The notes under the pieces: model-generated
Told to the model about the DNA's origin: nothing
Seen by the model: the letters and a program-made list of their open reading frames with translations, nothing else
The model's database searches: none
Part shown: positions 8,008-16,610 of the stretch, piece after piece
Layout: the number at the start of each line of letters is the position of its first letter
Position numbering within the stretch: the stretch's first letter is position 1
Virus record (IMG/VR): IMGVR_UViG_3300042923_001201
Location: 30,473 to 94,472 of that record
Reading direction: 5' to 3' (one strand)
Source: a virus
Length of the DNA: 64,000 bases
Position numbers and translations under genes: made by a program

Positions 8008-8831
8008 TATTGTTCCTCCCCGGTTGGTCGACCAAAGATTTGGTAAAATTCTTCGAGTGTCATAATATCATCTTCTTGAAAATTTTCGCCTTCTAGCAGT
8101 GTTGTTTGTCTGTATGGCGGATAGTAAATTTCCTGATAATCATATAAAACATTAGGGTCACTTTCTTTAATGATCTTAATTGTTTTTTCTACTGTTTCGT
8201 CCAGATAATTTAAATTAATATATTCATATCTTGTATGTTCGTTGAAATATCCAATTGAAAGATTTACCGCGGCAAGATCCCAAATTGGAGCAAGAATAGA
8301 TATATCAGAGAATGAACCGTAATTAAGTTCAAATCCAAAATCCAAGATGTGTTGCTGAAAATCCTCATTGCCGCAATCATAGAAAACTGCATCCTTATTT
8401 CCGCGTCGGTCGAACTCAATCATGAAGTTAACATTTGGAATATCAAGACCATATGCAGCAACCCTGGCTCCAACACCACCAACCTCTTCGTCGTGTAAGA
8501 AAATGACATGAGGTTTACAATGTTCAAGGACCTTAAGGATACCGTAAACCCCAGCTCGATCATCTCCTCCAATTCCTTGAGGCGACCACATAACCCGATG
8601 TTCAGCATCAAAGAATATTTCTGTAGGTATTTCACGGTGAACAGTATCGAGATGTGCTACCAGGAGTACGGGAATGTCTCCTGGAGCGTAGATATAACGA
8701 TTCTGTGGATGAGCCAAATCTCTTGAAATTTCTTCCTGTGGTTCATATCCTTTTTTAATAAGATAATCATAAAGGTATTCGTGAAGCTGACCTTGTGTTA
8801 ATTTAATAATATCATAAAGTACTTTTTCCAT
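8007..8831 (-). CDS. M20/M42-like metallopeptidase
   Basis: A 274-residue zinc amidohydrolase-fold protein. ATG 8831 follows AGGAGGAATTTAAAA. Metal-ligand motifs appear in order: VAHLDTVH, GIGGDDRAGV, HDEEVGGVGA and EFDRRG. It lacks the long dimerisation insert of typical aminoacylases and is shorter than the usual 350-450 residues. Substrate unknown; aminopeptidase or deacylase action on small substrates is the family expectation. Confidence 0.85.
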   Translation of the reverse strand: MEKVLYDIIKLTQGQLHEYLYDYLIKKGYEPQEEISRDLAHPQNRYIYAPGDIPVLLVAHLDTVHREIPTEIFFDAEHRVMWSPQGIGGDDRAGVYGILKVLEHCKPHVIFLHDEEVGGVGARVAAYGLDIPNVNFMIEFDRRGNKDAVFYDCGNEDFQQHILDFGFELNYGSFSDISILAPIWDLAAVNLSIGYFNEHTRYEYINLNYLDETVEKTIKIIKESDPNVLYDYQEIYYPPYRQTTLLEGENFQEDDIMTLEEFYQIFGRPTGEEQ

Positions 8832-8854
8832 TTTTAAATTCCTCCTAATTGGTG

Positions 8855-10264
8855 TTAGCAACCGCAAGTTGATGTTTCATTCGATGTTCTAACAGGGTCA
8901 CCGCAATGTAAGCAAGGTACTTCACCTACGCAAATTTTAATAACATGGCTGTCACGATCTTTCAGTTTCTTGTGTCTTACATAGGAAAAGTTATTTGAGT
9001 ATTTTAGGTCAACATATGCAAGTGTTCCATTGCTTTTAAACGCATTATCAGGCATATAGCTTGAGATATAGTAACTATTCTCAATTTCCAAATAATTTGA
9101 AATTGTTTCTTCAATTAAATTTCTTACGACAGTTTCTGTGTCCTTGCTTTTTGATGGATAATGTTTTCCAAATATCATAGAGCAGCTATCTTTATCTACA
9201 AAAACAAATTGTCTCCATGATTTTGAATTGCCCTTCCATTTAAAACCTGATTCGTCATAGTCATACAACTTATTATTTTCTTTAAAGGCTACAAGTGTGG
9301 ACTCGTCAATCATATAGTCAAGATTTCCTGTACTGTATTCCCCGCCGGCAATTGAATGGCAACTTCTCCAACCATGTCTGTTATATGACGCTGTAAGATA
9401 ATCATAAGGCTCGATGGAAATTTTAATGGAACCTTTAATTGTTCTGTATTGAAGAACCTTTGAAAGTTCAATATCAAATTCAGGATCCTCGAGGTAAGCA
9501 GAAATGATTTTTGATACTTTCATTCCTCTTTCATATTTTGGAGCATATTTCATCAAAACTTCATCATATCCCCTTGCGGCATTCTTAATATATTCTTCAC
9601 TGTTAAATCTATGGATTACAGTTGCATATTTTTTATATTTTTTGGTGAGTTCATCAATCATAGCGCCCATATCAACAGAATCAATGTCCATATCAATTTC
9701 TTTGTTAATTGATAATTTTCTACCAAATAGGAGGAAAAAGTCAACTTTAGCTTCAGCCCATTTTTCAAGGTAAAGTTTAATGATTTCTGTTTTAGGAAAT
9801 ACTTTATCATCATAGGTAGCAGCGACAGCCATAACAGATCGAAATTGTTTCATGTCAACCATTGAAATCATTTCTCTTTTGGCTGTTTCCCTTACTTCGT
9901 CGTTAGTTATTTTAATACTTATTTCACGAAGTGATTCATCATCAAAAACAAATTCCGGCTCTGTTTCAATTTTCTTCGCACCTTCCTTAAATTTTACCAT
10001 ATCAAGACTCCATGAGAATCCAAATTCTCTCCATATCATAGATTGACCTTCTTTAATACGATCCATTGCCTCTGAGTTGACTAATAATTCCTTTCCCGCA
10101 AATGCTCCCATGGCGCCTTCAGCCCAACCGCATCTTACACTGTGAAAATAAGGACCAAATTCTTCAACTATTTCTTCTTCTCTTCTTATTACAACAACAT
10201 CACCAACAGTAATACCACGAAGATGTTCAGGAATAAATTTATTAGAATTTACAGATTGAATCAT
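8855..10264 (-). CDS. 469-residue phage protein with terminal zinc motif
   Basis: Function not recognised. A conserved-looking segment near residues 300-340 reads RHGWRSCHSIAGGEYSTG; similar W.SCHS..GGEY..G segments occur in other large phages. The extreme C-terminus has CLHCG and STCGC, a likely zinc knuckle. Lies between the small gene 10289 and the peptidase in the sigma-led operon. The start follows GGAGGTAATTTAAA. Confidence 0.8.
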   Translation of the reverse strand: MIQSVNSNKFIPEHLRGITVGDVVVIRREEEIVEEFGPYFHSVRCGWAEGAMGAFAGKELLVNSEAMDRIKEGQSMIWREFGFSWSLDMVKFKEGAKKIETEPEFVFDDESLREISIKITNDEVRETAKREMISMVDMKQFRSVMAVAATYDDKVFPKTEIIKLYLEKWAEAKVDFFLLFGRKLSINKEIDMDIDSVDMGAMIDELTKKYKKYATVIHRFNSEEYIKNAARGYDEVLMKYAPKYERGMKVSKIISAYLEDPEFDIELSKVLQYRTIKGSIKISIEPYDYLTASYNRHGWRSCHSIAGGEYSTGNLDYMIDESTLVAFKENNKLYDYDESGFKWKGNSKSWRQFVFVDKDSCSMIFGKHYPSKSKDTETVVRNLIEETISNYLEIENSYYISSYMPDNAFKSNGTLAYVDLKYSNNFSYVRHKKLKDRDSHVIKICVGEVPCLHCGDPVRTSNETSTCGC

Positions 10265-10288
10265 TTTAAATTACCTCCATTTTATGTT

Positions 10289-10480
10289 TTAGTTAATTGA
10301 TTCCCAACCGATTACTTTCCCGCCAACAATCTTTAAATACATGCCATCATTATCATTTCCTTGACTTCCAACAAGCGTTTTAGTAGGTGGTTTGTTAGGT
10401 GGAAGTGAACTTGAAACTTGTGTCCTAACTTCATATCCATCGGCACTACCAACAAACCTTTTAAACAATTCTGAAACCAT
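10289..10480 (-). CDS. 63-residue protein, unknown
   Basis: Read from ATG 10480 after GGAGGAAATTAAA; a longer upstream start lacks a site. The middle is proline/serine rich (SSSLPPNKPPTKT), followed by a short sheet (YLKIVGGKVIGW). It overlaps nothing but starts inside the 3' region of the sigma gene. Confidence 0.65.
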   Translation of the reverse strand: MVSELFKRFVGSADGYEVRTQVSSSLPPNKPPTKTLVGSQGNDNDGMYLKIVGGKVIGWESIN

Positions 10481-10500
10481 TTTAATTTCCTCCTTTATTT

Positions 10501-11097
10501 CTAACAAGTTACAAATCCAGCATCTGTTAGTATTTTTGCCATTTTATGTTTGAATTTAATAACTTTTTTGTTCGCACCCTGTCTTGAAATGCCAAGTTCA
10601 TCACCTAAATCACGAACAGAATAATCTGTTTTGTCCATGAATAGTCGCAGAATTTTTTTTTCTACGGGGTCTATATTTTTTTCTAAATTTTCTATAAAAT
10701 CACGAAATGCAAGAGAGGAAATGTCTACATCCTCTTCGCCGATAACTGATTCAATACTCATCTCATCCTCATCGGACGCAGATTGGTTTAGGCTTATGAA
10801 TCCTGCCTCATTATTACGCTTTTTTGCATACATTTTAAAAGTTGATCTGTGAATGGCACCTTGAAGATAAAAGACAAGATATGTTGAAAAAGCATTAGTT
10901 CCATCATACCTTTCGTAGGCAATCCATGTTTGAAGCTTCAATTCCTGTAATACTTCCTCATGATCGGGTTTATTAAAGTCACTTTTATTACATGCTGTCC
11001 ATGCAAATTTTTCTATCATTGGTGTAAATTGTTTGAGTACCTCCTCATATGTCATTTCGACGGGTCCACGATCTGAAAGAATAATAGTTTTTGTCAT
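10501..11097 (-). CDS. Sigma-70-family (ECF/SigF-like) sigma factor
   Basis: A 198-residue sigma factor. Region 2 covers about residues 20-110 (HEEVLQELKLQTWIAYERYDG then FSTYLVFYLQGAIHR). Region 4 covers about 140-190 and ends in a helix-turn-helix (DLGDELGISRQGANKKVIKF). No region 1.1 or 3 is evident. It should direct host RNA polymerase to a phage promoter class. ATG 11097 follows AAAGGAGTGAAAATA. It heads a ten-gene operon through RtcB. Its promoter has a canonical TTGACA -35 and sits inside a perfect 10-bp dyad, unlike most promoters here, which suits an early gene read by host sigma-A. Confidence 0.88.
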   Translation of the reverse strand: MTKTIILSDRGPVEMTYEEVLKQFTPMIEKFAWTACNKSDFNKPDHEEVLQELKLQTWIAYERYDGTNAFSTYLVFYLQGAIHRSTFKMYAKKRNNEAGFISLNQSASDEDEMSIESVIGEEDVDISSLAFRDFIENLEKNIDPVEKKILRLFMDKTDYSVRDLGDELGISRQGANKKVIKFKHKMAKILTDAGFVTC

Positions 11098-11138
11098 TAT
11101 TTTCACTCCTTTGGTTTTTCTACGGTGTTTTTTAAAAA

Positions 11139-11185
11139 ATCGTCACTACAATTTTATTATATCATAGTGACGATTGCCTTGTCAA
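11139..11185 (-). promoter_or_regulatory. Sigma-gene promoter inside a dyad/terminator
   Basis: Minus strand TTGACA (11180-11185), 18 bp, TATAAT (11156-11161). Perfect arms ATCGTCACTA and TAGTGACGAT (11165-11174 and 11139-11148) flank the -10, and the downstream arm runs into TTTTTT. It can be an operator, or a terminator for the ligase unit with the promoter in its loop. Confidence 0.75.
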
Positions 11186-11194
11186 TAGGAATTT

Positions 11195-12481
11195 TTAATC
11201 ATATGATACATCGGTTTTGTCCCAACGGATACGAACAAAATTAGCATGGCGAATACCTACTGTTCCATTTTTATTATTAGATTCCTGAAATAATTCTACT
11301 TCAATAATCTTTCCAATCCATTTATCCCGGTCTTCCCAAAATTTAATGCGTTCAGTATTGGAATATCCGCCACCGATTCTTGCAGGATATCCTTTATAAT
11401 CAACAATAAAGGCACCTAACTTACCAGGATGTTTATGTTCAACATAACCTGTAATTTTAAGGTCGGCTGTATAAAACTTTTTAACTTTCATAAGTCCTAC
11501 ATGACGATCTGCAATATATTTAGAGTTCATATCATTAAGCATGAGCCCTTCGTATCCTTGCTCTTCAACGATTTTTACATATTCAGCAACTTTTGAATGA
11601 TCTTCACCTACGTAATAAATTGGGACCATTTGAATCAGATTAAGGTTTTTTGATTCACAATACGTCATAAGTTCATACATTTTCGACAGACGATAATCAT
11701 AAATAAGTTTAGATTCACCTTGCTCGAACTCATCTAAAGGTAATAGATCAAAAAGTACGAATATAATATCTTTCTTTTCGCCTTTTGATTTGAGAATTGA
11801 ACCTGTTTTGCGGAAGCGATCATCTGACCTCATTGTTTCGTCAATATATAGAAGCTCGCCGTCATAAACATAATTTCTAGGAAGTTGATTTAATTGAGCC
11901 TCAAGTTCCAACAAACCTTCAAATTTCATACCTGACTTTGAGAGGATTTCAAGGAAGTCTTCATGACTCTTGATTGTTGCTCGATACCCATCAATCTTGA
12001 GGTTAATGCAGTAACTGCCTTTTGTGAACTTTTCCTTATCATCCTCATACTTTTTAGCAAGTTGGATGTTGTGTTCAGGTATAAAGCCTGCGCCAATTGC
12101 CTTGTTGAAAGATGATGATGTTGCACCAATCTGCATATCCTGTGTAAATACTTCTTTCAGAAACTGATGAGTTTCATGAGGTTGTCCAAGAATCCATGAC
12201 TGAACACTTTTAACAACTGTATCAGATCCACTGTTATGTTGCCTAACAAGATTAAACATATGAAATAAAGTGTTATTAGGATTGTAATAAGGTGTAGCAC
12301 CTAGCTCCTTCTCTATTTTCTTTTTAGCAATACCTGTTGTAAAGAAGGGACTAAATACAAAATGAGCAACTTCTTTAAACAATTCGTCGTCTTTATATTT
12401 TTTAATAACTTCAATTTTTTCTTTACCTTTGGCAAGACGAATTTCCTCGAATTGATTTTTAAGTTTTACAACTTCACTCAT
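11195..12481 (-). CDS. ATP-dependent DNA ligase
   Basis: A 428-residue ligase. The nucleotidyltransferase motif I is INLKIDGYRAT, with Lys162 as the AMP-accepting residue. Later motifs include YVYDGELLYID, EGYEGLMLND and LMKVKKFYTAD (motif V type). A C-terminal OB fold spans about residues 335-428. It seals nicks during replication and repair of phage DNA. SPbeta's YoqV is a much shorter relative. Cotranscribed with the 65-residue gene upstream from the promoter at 12722. Confidence 0.92.
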   Translation of the reverse strand: MSEVVKLKNQFEEIRLAKGKEKIEVIKKYKDDELFKEVAHFVFSPFFTTGIAKKKIEKELGATPYYNPNNTLFHMFNLVRQHNSGSDTVVKSVQSWILGQPHETHQFLKEVFTQDMQIGATSSSFNKAIGAGFIPEHNIQLAKKYEDDKEKFTKGSYCINLKIDGYRATIKSHEDFLEILSKSGMKFEGLLELEAQLNQLPRNYVYDGELLYIDETMRSDDRFRKTGSILKSKGEKKDIIFVLFDLLPLDEFEQGESKLIYDYRLSKMYELMTYCESKNLNLIQMVPIYYVGEDHSKVAEYVKIVEEQGYEGLMLNDMNSKYIADRHVGLMKVKKFYTADLKITGYVEHKHPGKLGAFIVDYKGYPARIGGGYSNTERIKFWEDRDKWIGKIIEVELFQESNNKNGTVGIRHANFVRIRWDKTDVSYD

Positions 12482-12495
12482 TAATCATACCTCCA

Positions 12496-12693
12496 TTATC
12501 TTAGGAATGAACTTATGAAAACATATTTTGCAGGGCGGCCGTATTTCTTTGAAAGTTCTTTTGATTTATGATTTACCGCCATTATGTATGGCTTAATCTG
12601 TGCGTGTGCCTCCTCGCGAGTAATCTCGTTTCGTTTATAGAGGAGTCGAGCTGCTTCAGCACGTTCCTTTAATACGCGGATATCCTGATTCAT
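12496..12693 (-). CDS. Conserved 65-residue phage protein
   Basis: An all-helical basic protein (VLKERAEAARLLYKRNEITREEAHAQI in outline, ending in FISSFLR). Small proteins of this type are common in Bacillus phages, but no function is known to me. The start follows GGAGGTGTAGAAC, and the gene is the first of a two-gene unit with DNA ligase. Confidence 0.8.
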   Translation of the reverse strand: MNQDIRVLKERAEAARLLYKRNEITREEAHAQIKPYIMAVNHKSKELSKKYGRPAKYVFISSFLR

Positions 12694-12721
12694 GTTCTAC
12701 ACCTCCATTTGTTTATAATTC

Positions 12722-12750
12722 ATTTTAACATATTTTTCATTCGATGTAAA
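12722..12750 (-). promoter_or_regulatory. Promoter for ligase unit
   Basis: Minus strand TTTACA, 17 bp, TAAAAT, 29 bases before the start at 12693. Confidence 0.65.
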
Positions 12751-12758
12751 TAGAATTT

Positions 12759-12944
12759 TTACCACCAATTTTTACCGTGTACGATAGCCACGCCAACAGT
12801 AAGAAATATAAAACTAATTCCTAGACCTATCGCAGCTTGAGGATTAAAATTACCTACTGTAATAACTAAAAAGACGATTGTTAAAGCGAAAAAAGCTAAC
12901 ATGAACATTACAGATATAACTTGAAAGAATTTATTCCAATTCAT
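12759..12944 (-). CDS. 61-residue membrane protein
   Basis: Two hydrophobic helices (about residues 8-29 and 35-54) and a short polar tail. The start follows GGAGGTGATATA. It has its own promoter (12969-12997) right after the terminator of the 3D-protein unit. Function unknown; one of several tiny membrane proteins in this window. Confidence 0.75.
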   Translation of the reverse strand: MNWNKFFQVISVMFMLAFFALTIVFLVITVGNFNPQAAIGLGISFIFLTVGVAIVHGKNWW

Positions 12945-12968
12945 TATATCACCTCCATCAATAATTTT

Positions 12969-12997
12969 ATTTTATCATAGAATTTTTCATTTGTATA
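12969..12997 (-). promoter_or_regulatory. Promoter for 12759-12944
   Basis: Minus strand TATACA, 17 bp, TAAAAT, 25 bases before the start codon. Its -35 abuts the U-tract of the upstream terminator. Confidence 0.6.
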
Positions 12998-13000
12998 TAG

Positions 13001-13031
13001 AAAAATAAAAAAGAAACCCGAAGGTTTCTCA
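13001..13031 (-). terminator. Terminator of the RusA-3D unit
   Basis: Minus strand GAGAAACC-TTCG-GGTTTCTT followed by TTTTATTTTT: a stable UUCG-loop intrinsic terminator overlapping the stop of the 3D gene. Confidence 0.85.
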
Positions 13032-13634
13032 TTTATCAAGTATATATACAGTAGCTCCATAAGTTCTACCCAATTGCTTAAGACTACTTGTTGAGTCCTT
13101 TTTATAAACATCAATAATCTTTCCCTTTACTTTGCTACCCGTATCATCAGCTCGTCTTGTGATTTCTTTACCATCAGGAAATACAATGCGAACCCAAGTT
13201 CCAAGTGGGATAACTTTAGGATCTACTGAAATTGTTGTCCCATCAACAGTCTCCCTTCCGCTTTTTGTTGTACCTGTATCATTATACCAAGTTATTTCAA
13301 AACCCGTTAGTTTTTTTAATTCTTTTTGTTTTTTAAGCTGTGCGATCTCATTTTCGAGTTCACGTATACGGATTTTGGATTGATCTAATTTGTCTAATAC
13401 CAAATAGTTATAAGAAATGAGTTTACTTTGATAGTTAACCAATTCCTTATTTTTTAGTGTTAGTCCATTATTAATCAATCTTTCTTCTTTTACGTTTTGC
13501 TCCAAAACTTGAACCTTTGACTCAAGTCCCGGAGCTTCAGCGGCTTGAGAATATAACGTACCTCCACCATATACCATAAGTGCTGATATAGTAAAAGCAA
13601 TTACATTAGTTGCCACCTTAGCTCCCTTATTCAT
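13029..13634 (-). CDS. Exported 3D-domain cell-wall protein (YorM-like)
   Basis: A 201-residue protein with an N-terminal signal/anchor (about residues 8-30), a long coiled coil (residues 35-110, QVLEQNVKEERL and following) and a C-terminal 3D domain (about 115-201). The latter shows SVDPKVIPLGTWVRI and the aspartate motif RADDTGSKVKGKIIDVY. 3D domains are related to lytic transglycosylase folds and act on peptidoglycan outside the membrane. SPbeta encodes a comparable protein, YorM. It may assist superinfection control or wall remodelling; that part is inferred. Confidence 0.85.
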   Translation of the reverse strand: MNKGAKVATNVIAFTISALMVYGGGTLYSQAAEAPGLESKVQVLEQNVKEERLINNGLTLKNKELVNYQSKLISYNYLVLDKLDQSKIRIRELENEIAQLKKQKELKKLTGFEITWYNDTGTTKSGRETVDGTTISVDPKVIPLGTWVRIVFPDGKEITRRADDTGSKVKGKIIDVYKKDSTSSLKQLGRTYGATVYILDK

Positions 13635-13638
13635 AAAC

Positions 13639-14208
13639 TCACTTCTTTCTAGGTTTTATTTTGTTGCAATTATTATAATCTAGATTAATATCACCTGTCA
13701 ACCTATTTTCGAGGGCTCCCTTAAATATTGAACATTTTTCATGATTTTTAGAACAGTTAATACAGTTTTTAAATTTAAATACTTCAAGTTCCCTTTCGCT
13801 ATCAAAAATGCCCACATAATTAGATTCATATATGATAAGTTCAATTTTTGGATCTTTGGAATCTATATAAATTCTTTTTGTCCTTTCTATAACTTTACTA
13901 TCATCATGGTAAATCCCTGCAGATTTTAAAACATCTAATGGTAACTTATAATGATTGTTAGAGTCCATACCATGCCTAGGAAAATAAAAAGTACATTCAA
14001 CTATTATATATTTCTCAGGAGTTGGTTTAACCCATGCTTGTTCTCTCGCAGCTTCTTCCGATATTTTTAGAAAGATATTTTCAAATATAAGAGAGGCTTC
14101 TGATTTATATGCTTGAACAAATCGTCTTTTATTTTTAGTCTGAACCCTATAATTTAAATAGTTATTAACTGATGGTGGAATAGGACCGACTATTTTAAGT
14201 TGTTTCAT
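13639..14208 (-). CDS. RusA-like Holliday-junction resolvase
   Basis: A 189-residue protein. Residues 1-130 match RusA: GPIPPSVNNYLNYR at the N-terminus, then MDSNNHYKLPLDVLK and IYHDDSKVIE with the acidic residues that bind Mg2+. It resolves four-way junctions arising in recombination-dependent replication or packaging. A C-terminal extension holds CINCSKNHEKC, a possible zinc-binding tail not usual in RusA. It overlaps the GIY-YIG gene by 14 bases. Confidence 0.85.
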   Translation of the reverse strand: MKQLKIVGPIPPSVNNYLNYRVQTKNKRRFVQAYKSEASLIFENIFLKISEEAAREQAWVKPTPEKYIIVECTFYFPRHGMDSNNHYKLPLDVLKSAGIYHDDSKVIERTKRIYIDSKDPKIELIIYESNYVGIFDSERELEVFKFKNCINCSKNHEKCSIFKGALENRLTGDINLDYNNCNKIKPRKK

Positions 14209-14719
14209 AGTTTTTTACCTCATATCTTTTATTAATTAAAGTCCCCTTATCTAAATGATTGTTTAATGTTCTTATAGTTGTCCCTATAAAATCTTTTGCT
14301 TCATCTCTACTATTAAAGATTTGTGAAGTACTATTTAAATTATCAACCACAAGAGTTAATTTTTTTGCTTTTTTACTTCTTTTTTCTTTTGACTCTTTTG
14401 AATGTTTTCTACCTTTCATAGTTTCAGATTGATTTAATTGCCATTTGATGCCTTGTTCAAAACAAGCTTCATTCATTCCTAAGGACCAATAATATCTTTT
14501 CATTTCTGTTTCGTATTTATATGCCTCTTTCCTATTGTCCGTTAAAAAGATTATTTCAATATCATAGCCGTTTTTATCTACAATTTCCCACCATTTCTTA
14601 TTTCTCTTACCTCCATTTGTTCTTTTAGCATGATAAGGCCTACCTAAATCCCCACTACCGACATAAAAAACGTGATCGGTTCCTTTTATTTTATGAACAT
14701 ATACACAGTACTTTACCAT
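14195..14719 (-). CDS. GIY-YIG family nuclease
   Basis: A 174-residue protein whose first ~90 residues form a GIY-YIG domain (YCVYVHKIKGTDHVFYVGSG, then the arginine/glutamate core YKYETEMKRYYW). A basic linker (MKGRKHSKESKEKRSKKAKK) resembling the NUMOD-type DNA-recognition repeats of homing endonucleases follows, and the C-terminus looks like a small helix-turn-helix (DEAKDFIGTTIRTLNNHL). This layout is typical of a free-standing homing endonuclease inserted between the kinase and resolvase genes. Confidence 0.85.
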   Translation of the reverse strand: MVKYCVYVHKIKGTDHVFYVGSGDLGRPYHAKRTNGGKRNKKWWEIVDKNGYDIEIIFLTDNRKEAYKYETEMKRYYWSLGMNEACFEQGIKWQLNQSETMKGRKHSKESKEKRSKKAKKLTLVVDNLNSTSQIFNSRDEAKDFIGTTIRTLNNHLDKGTLINKRYEVKNYETT

Positions 14720-15252
14720 ACAACTGATTCCTCCACAATTATTTTTTTGACCTTTTTAAGCGCGTCTTGATAGGTCTTGTTATTAATTACAATGTGCTCA
14801 ACCTCATATTCAATTCCTTCAAAGTCGACATTATCTGCTGAAAATCTACGATGGGCTTCAATTGCATTTCCATCTCTTTTTACATATCTATAAAATCTGT
14901 CTGCTTGCGGAGCCATAATATAAACGCCAATAACTCTATCTCCAAACTTCTCTTTAAAATTTCGATACCCTTGTGGTTCCAATACAATAACATATTTTTT
15001 ACCTTCTTGGATAGAGTTATTAGGTGTTCCATATTTCCAATTATTAAATTCTTTGATTTCTATAAAGTCATTTTTATTAAACTCATCTTTTTTCTTGAAG
15101 TGATAGTGAACTCCATCAATTTCTCCAGGTCGGGGCGGACGTGATGTTGCTGTTACTACCTCTTCTATACCAAATATCTTTGAAATATCCTTGCAAATAT
15201 CGCTCTTCCCAGAAGCAGCCTTACCTAATATAACAAAAATTGTATCTTTCAT
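14713..15252 (-). CDS. Guanylate-kinase-like nucleotide kinase
   Basis: A 179-residue P-loop kinase starting at ATG 15252 after AATGGAGGTAAAATC. The Walker A is LGKAASGKSD and the GMP-binding signature is TSRPPRPGEIDGVHYHF, as in Gmk. It probably converts (d)GMP to (d)GDP for phage DNA synthesis, possibly with altered specificity. It follows a hairpin that may reduce read-through from the MazG gene upstream. Confidence 0.85.
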   Translation of the reverse strand: MKDTIFVILGKAASGKSDICKDISKIFGIEEVVTATSRPPRPGEIDGVHYHFKKKDEFNKNDFIEIKEFNNWKYGTPNNSIQEGKKYVIVLEPQGYRNFKEKFGDRVIGVYIMAPQADRFYRYVKRDGNAIEAHRRFSADNVDFEGIEYEVEHIVINNKTYQDALKKVKKIIVEESVVW

Positions 15253-15276
15253 GATTTTACCTCCATTGAAAATTAC

Positions 15277-15303
15277 AAAGGTCACCCGATTAGAGTGACC
15301 TCA
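15277..15303 (-). terminator. Hairpin between MazG and guanylate kinase genes
   Basis: Minus strand GGTCAC and GTGACC around a 9-base loop, followed by TTTGTAATTTT. A moderate intrinsic terminator or attenuator inside the operon. Confidence 0.55.
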
Positions 15304-15313
15304 ATATTAATTT

Positions 15314-15871
15314 TTATTTTTGTGAATTTTTAATCTGACGTTCAATTTCTGCAGTCAATTTAGGTTCAGGTGCAGACCAACCTTCAGGTTTCATAATTTT
15401 ATTACCGTTCGCCGCATCATATCGAGGTTTTCCATCTTCCCAAAGTTTTGACATATTAGCATCTTGTACAATATCAAACAGTGGCTGCGGATCGGTTCCT
15501 GCAACAACAAACGAACCTTGGACAAAGTAGTTAACATCTGTAAGTGCATCCATTTGTTCTACAAGAACATTTACAACCTTGTTATCTTTTGCAATAATCT
15601 TTCTTTCTGTTTCAAATAAAGAGATTGACAATTTTCTAACAAGTTGACGAAAAAGATCGAGATCATTGTTGGCAGTTGCATAAAGGAACTCAACAAGTTC
15701 TTCAGCAGTCCATTTTGTACGAGCAAGAGCAACGTCTGTAGGAATAGCTGTAGGTGAATCGGTAACAATATGACCAAATGCTTCGTGAAAATCCTTCACC
15801 TGATCTTTAGTATAATCGAGACCCTTACGTTGAATTTTAGTTGTTGTTGTTGTTGTTGTTGTTTTAGCCAA
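15314..15871 (-). CDS. MazG-like nucleotide pyrophosphohydrolase
   Basis: A 185-residue all-helical NTP-PPase of the phage MazG type. The family pattern is clear: VKDFHEAFGHI near the N-terminus, LVEFLYA, then MDALTDVNYFVQGSFVVAG and DANMSKLW. It hydrolyses (d)NTPs to monophosphates and may remove host or alarmone nucleotides. Residues 4-11 are eight threonines encoded by an (ACA)7ACT tract (15839-15862), a slippage-prone repeat directly after the start. The start is coupled to the upstream gene. Confidence 0.8.
   Translation of the reverse strand: MAKTTTTTTTTKIQRKGLDYTKDQVKDFHEAFGHIVTDSPTAIPTDVALARTKWTAEELVEFLYATANNDLDLFRQLVRKLSISLFETERKIIAKDNKVVNVLVEQMDALTDVNYFVQGSFVVAGTDPQPLFDIVQDANMSKLWEDGKPRYDAANGNKIMKPEGWSAPEPKLTAEIERQIKNSQK
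15839..15862 (-). repeat. (ACA)n trinucleotide repeat at a gene start
   Basis: Seven ACA codons plus ACT code for eight consecutive threonines just after the start of the MazG-like gene. Trinucleotide slippage would keep the frame and change only the length of the N-terminal tail. Confidence 0.85.
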
Positions 15872-16352
15872 TTTTAGCTACCCCCAAGAATTTTTTGTGA
15901 ATATACAAGCCGCGGTCGACTTGTTTAATTGTAGGATTATATTTCATTGAAGTTTGAATTAAACTTGTGTAACTTTTTTCCTTCCACTTATATCCATGAA
16001 TATTCATAATTTCTCCGATTTGTTTTGCAGTCAAACCTTTTTCACAGATAGCCAAGATTGAGGCAAGGAAATTTGCTTCAGACAAACATCCTTTTTCAGA
16101 TCGACGATTTACTTCCCCCACTGTTCTGCGGCGGATAACTGTTACTTTAGTAATTCGTTTTCTAAGAACATATGCTTCAATTCCAGGACTTACATAAATT
16201 TCAGGGATATATCGTTTAAAAGTTGCTTTTTTCTCAAGACCGTCACGACCTACAACTATAACTTTATCACCATCAACAAGTCCATCAATATTGCAGATAT
16301 AATTATAAGTATTTTCAGTACCTTTAAATTTAATCATTGCATATTTTGTCAT
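15864..16352 (-). CDS. 162-residue protein with HTH-like C-terminus
   Basis: The N-terminal ~60 residues are beta-rich (YAMIKFKGTENTYNYICNID, then GDKVIVVGRDGL). The C-terminal half (FLASILAICEKGLTAKQIGEIM) looks like a winged-helix or HTH. The role is unknown; the layout is compatible with DNA or RNA binding. Starts after TTAGGAGGCTAATATA and overlaps the MazG start. Confidence 0.75.
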   Translation of the reverse strand: MTKYAMIKFKGTENTYNYICNIDGLVDGDKVIVVGRDGLEKKATFKRYIPEIYVSPGIEAYVLRKRITKVTVIRRRTVGEVNRRSEKGCLSEANFLASILAICEKGLTAKQIGEIMNIHGYKWKEKSYTSLIQTSMKYNPTIKQVDRGLYIHKKFLGVAKIG

Positions 16353-16376
16353 TATATTAGCCTCCTAATTTTAGAA

Positions 16377-16393
16377 GGGGAGAATTACTCCCC
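16377..16393 (-). other. Intercistronic GGGGAG hairpin
   Basis: GGGGAG-loop-CTCCCC between the stop of 16385 and the next gene, with no proper U-tract. One of a set of such hairpins at gene junctions. Confidence 0.5.
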
Positions 16394-16606
16394 GAAATTT
16401 ACATCGAACGCTTCTTTTTCAGCAACGTGAGTGACAGTAATATTAGCAATCCAATATTCTACACCTTTTTTAACTTTTTTCGTAACTGAGGACTTTTTAA
16501 TTTCATGTCCTCCTTCACGGTAATTTTCTACAATCTGTTTTGCTTGAAATTCTGAACCAGCCATGTGTACAAACGTCTGTGAAAGCAAAATGTTCAAAGT
16601 GTTCAT
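16385..16606 (-). CDS. 73-residue protein, unknown
   Basis: A helix followed by a sheet (SVTKKVKKGVEYWIANITVTHVAEKEAFDVNF). The sequence suggests a small alpha/beta fold; no family recognised. The start follows AAAGAGGTTAATTAA. Confidence 0.7.
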   Translation of the reverse strand: MNTLNILLSQTFVHMAGSEFQAKQIVENYREGGHEIKKSSVTKKVKKGVEYWIANITVTHVAEKEAFDVNFGE

Positions 16607-16610
16607 TTAA

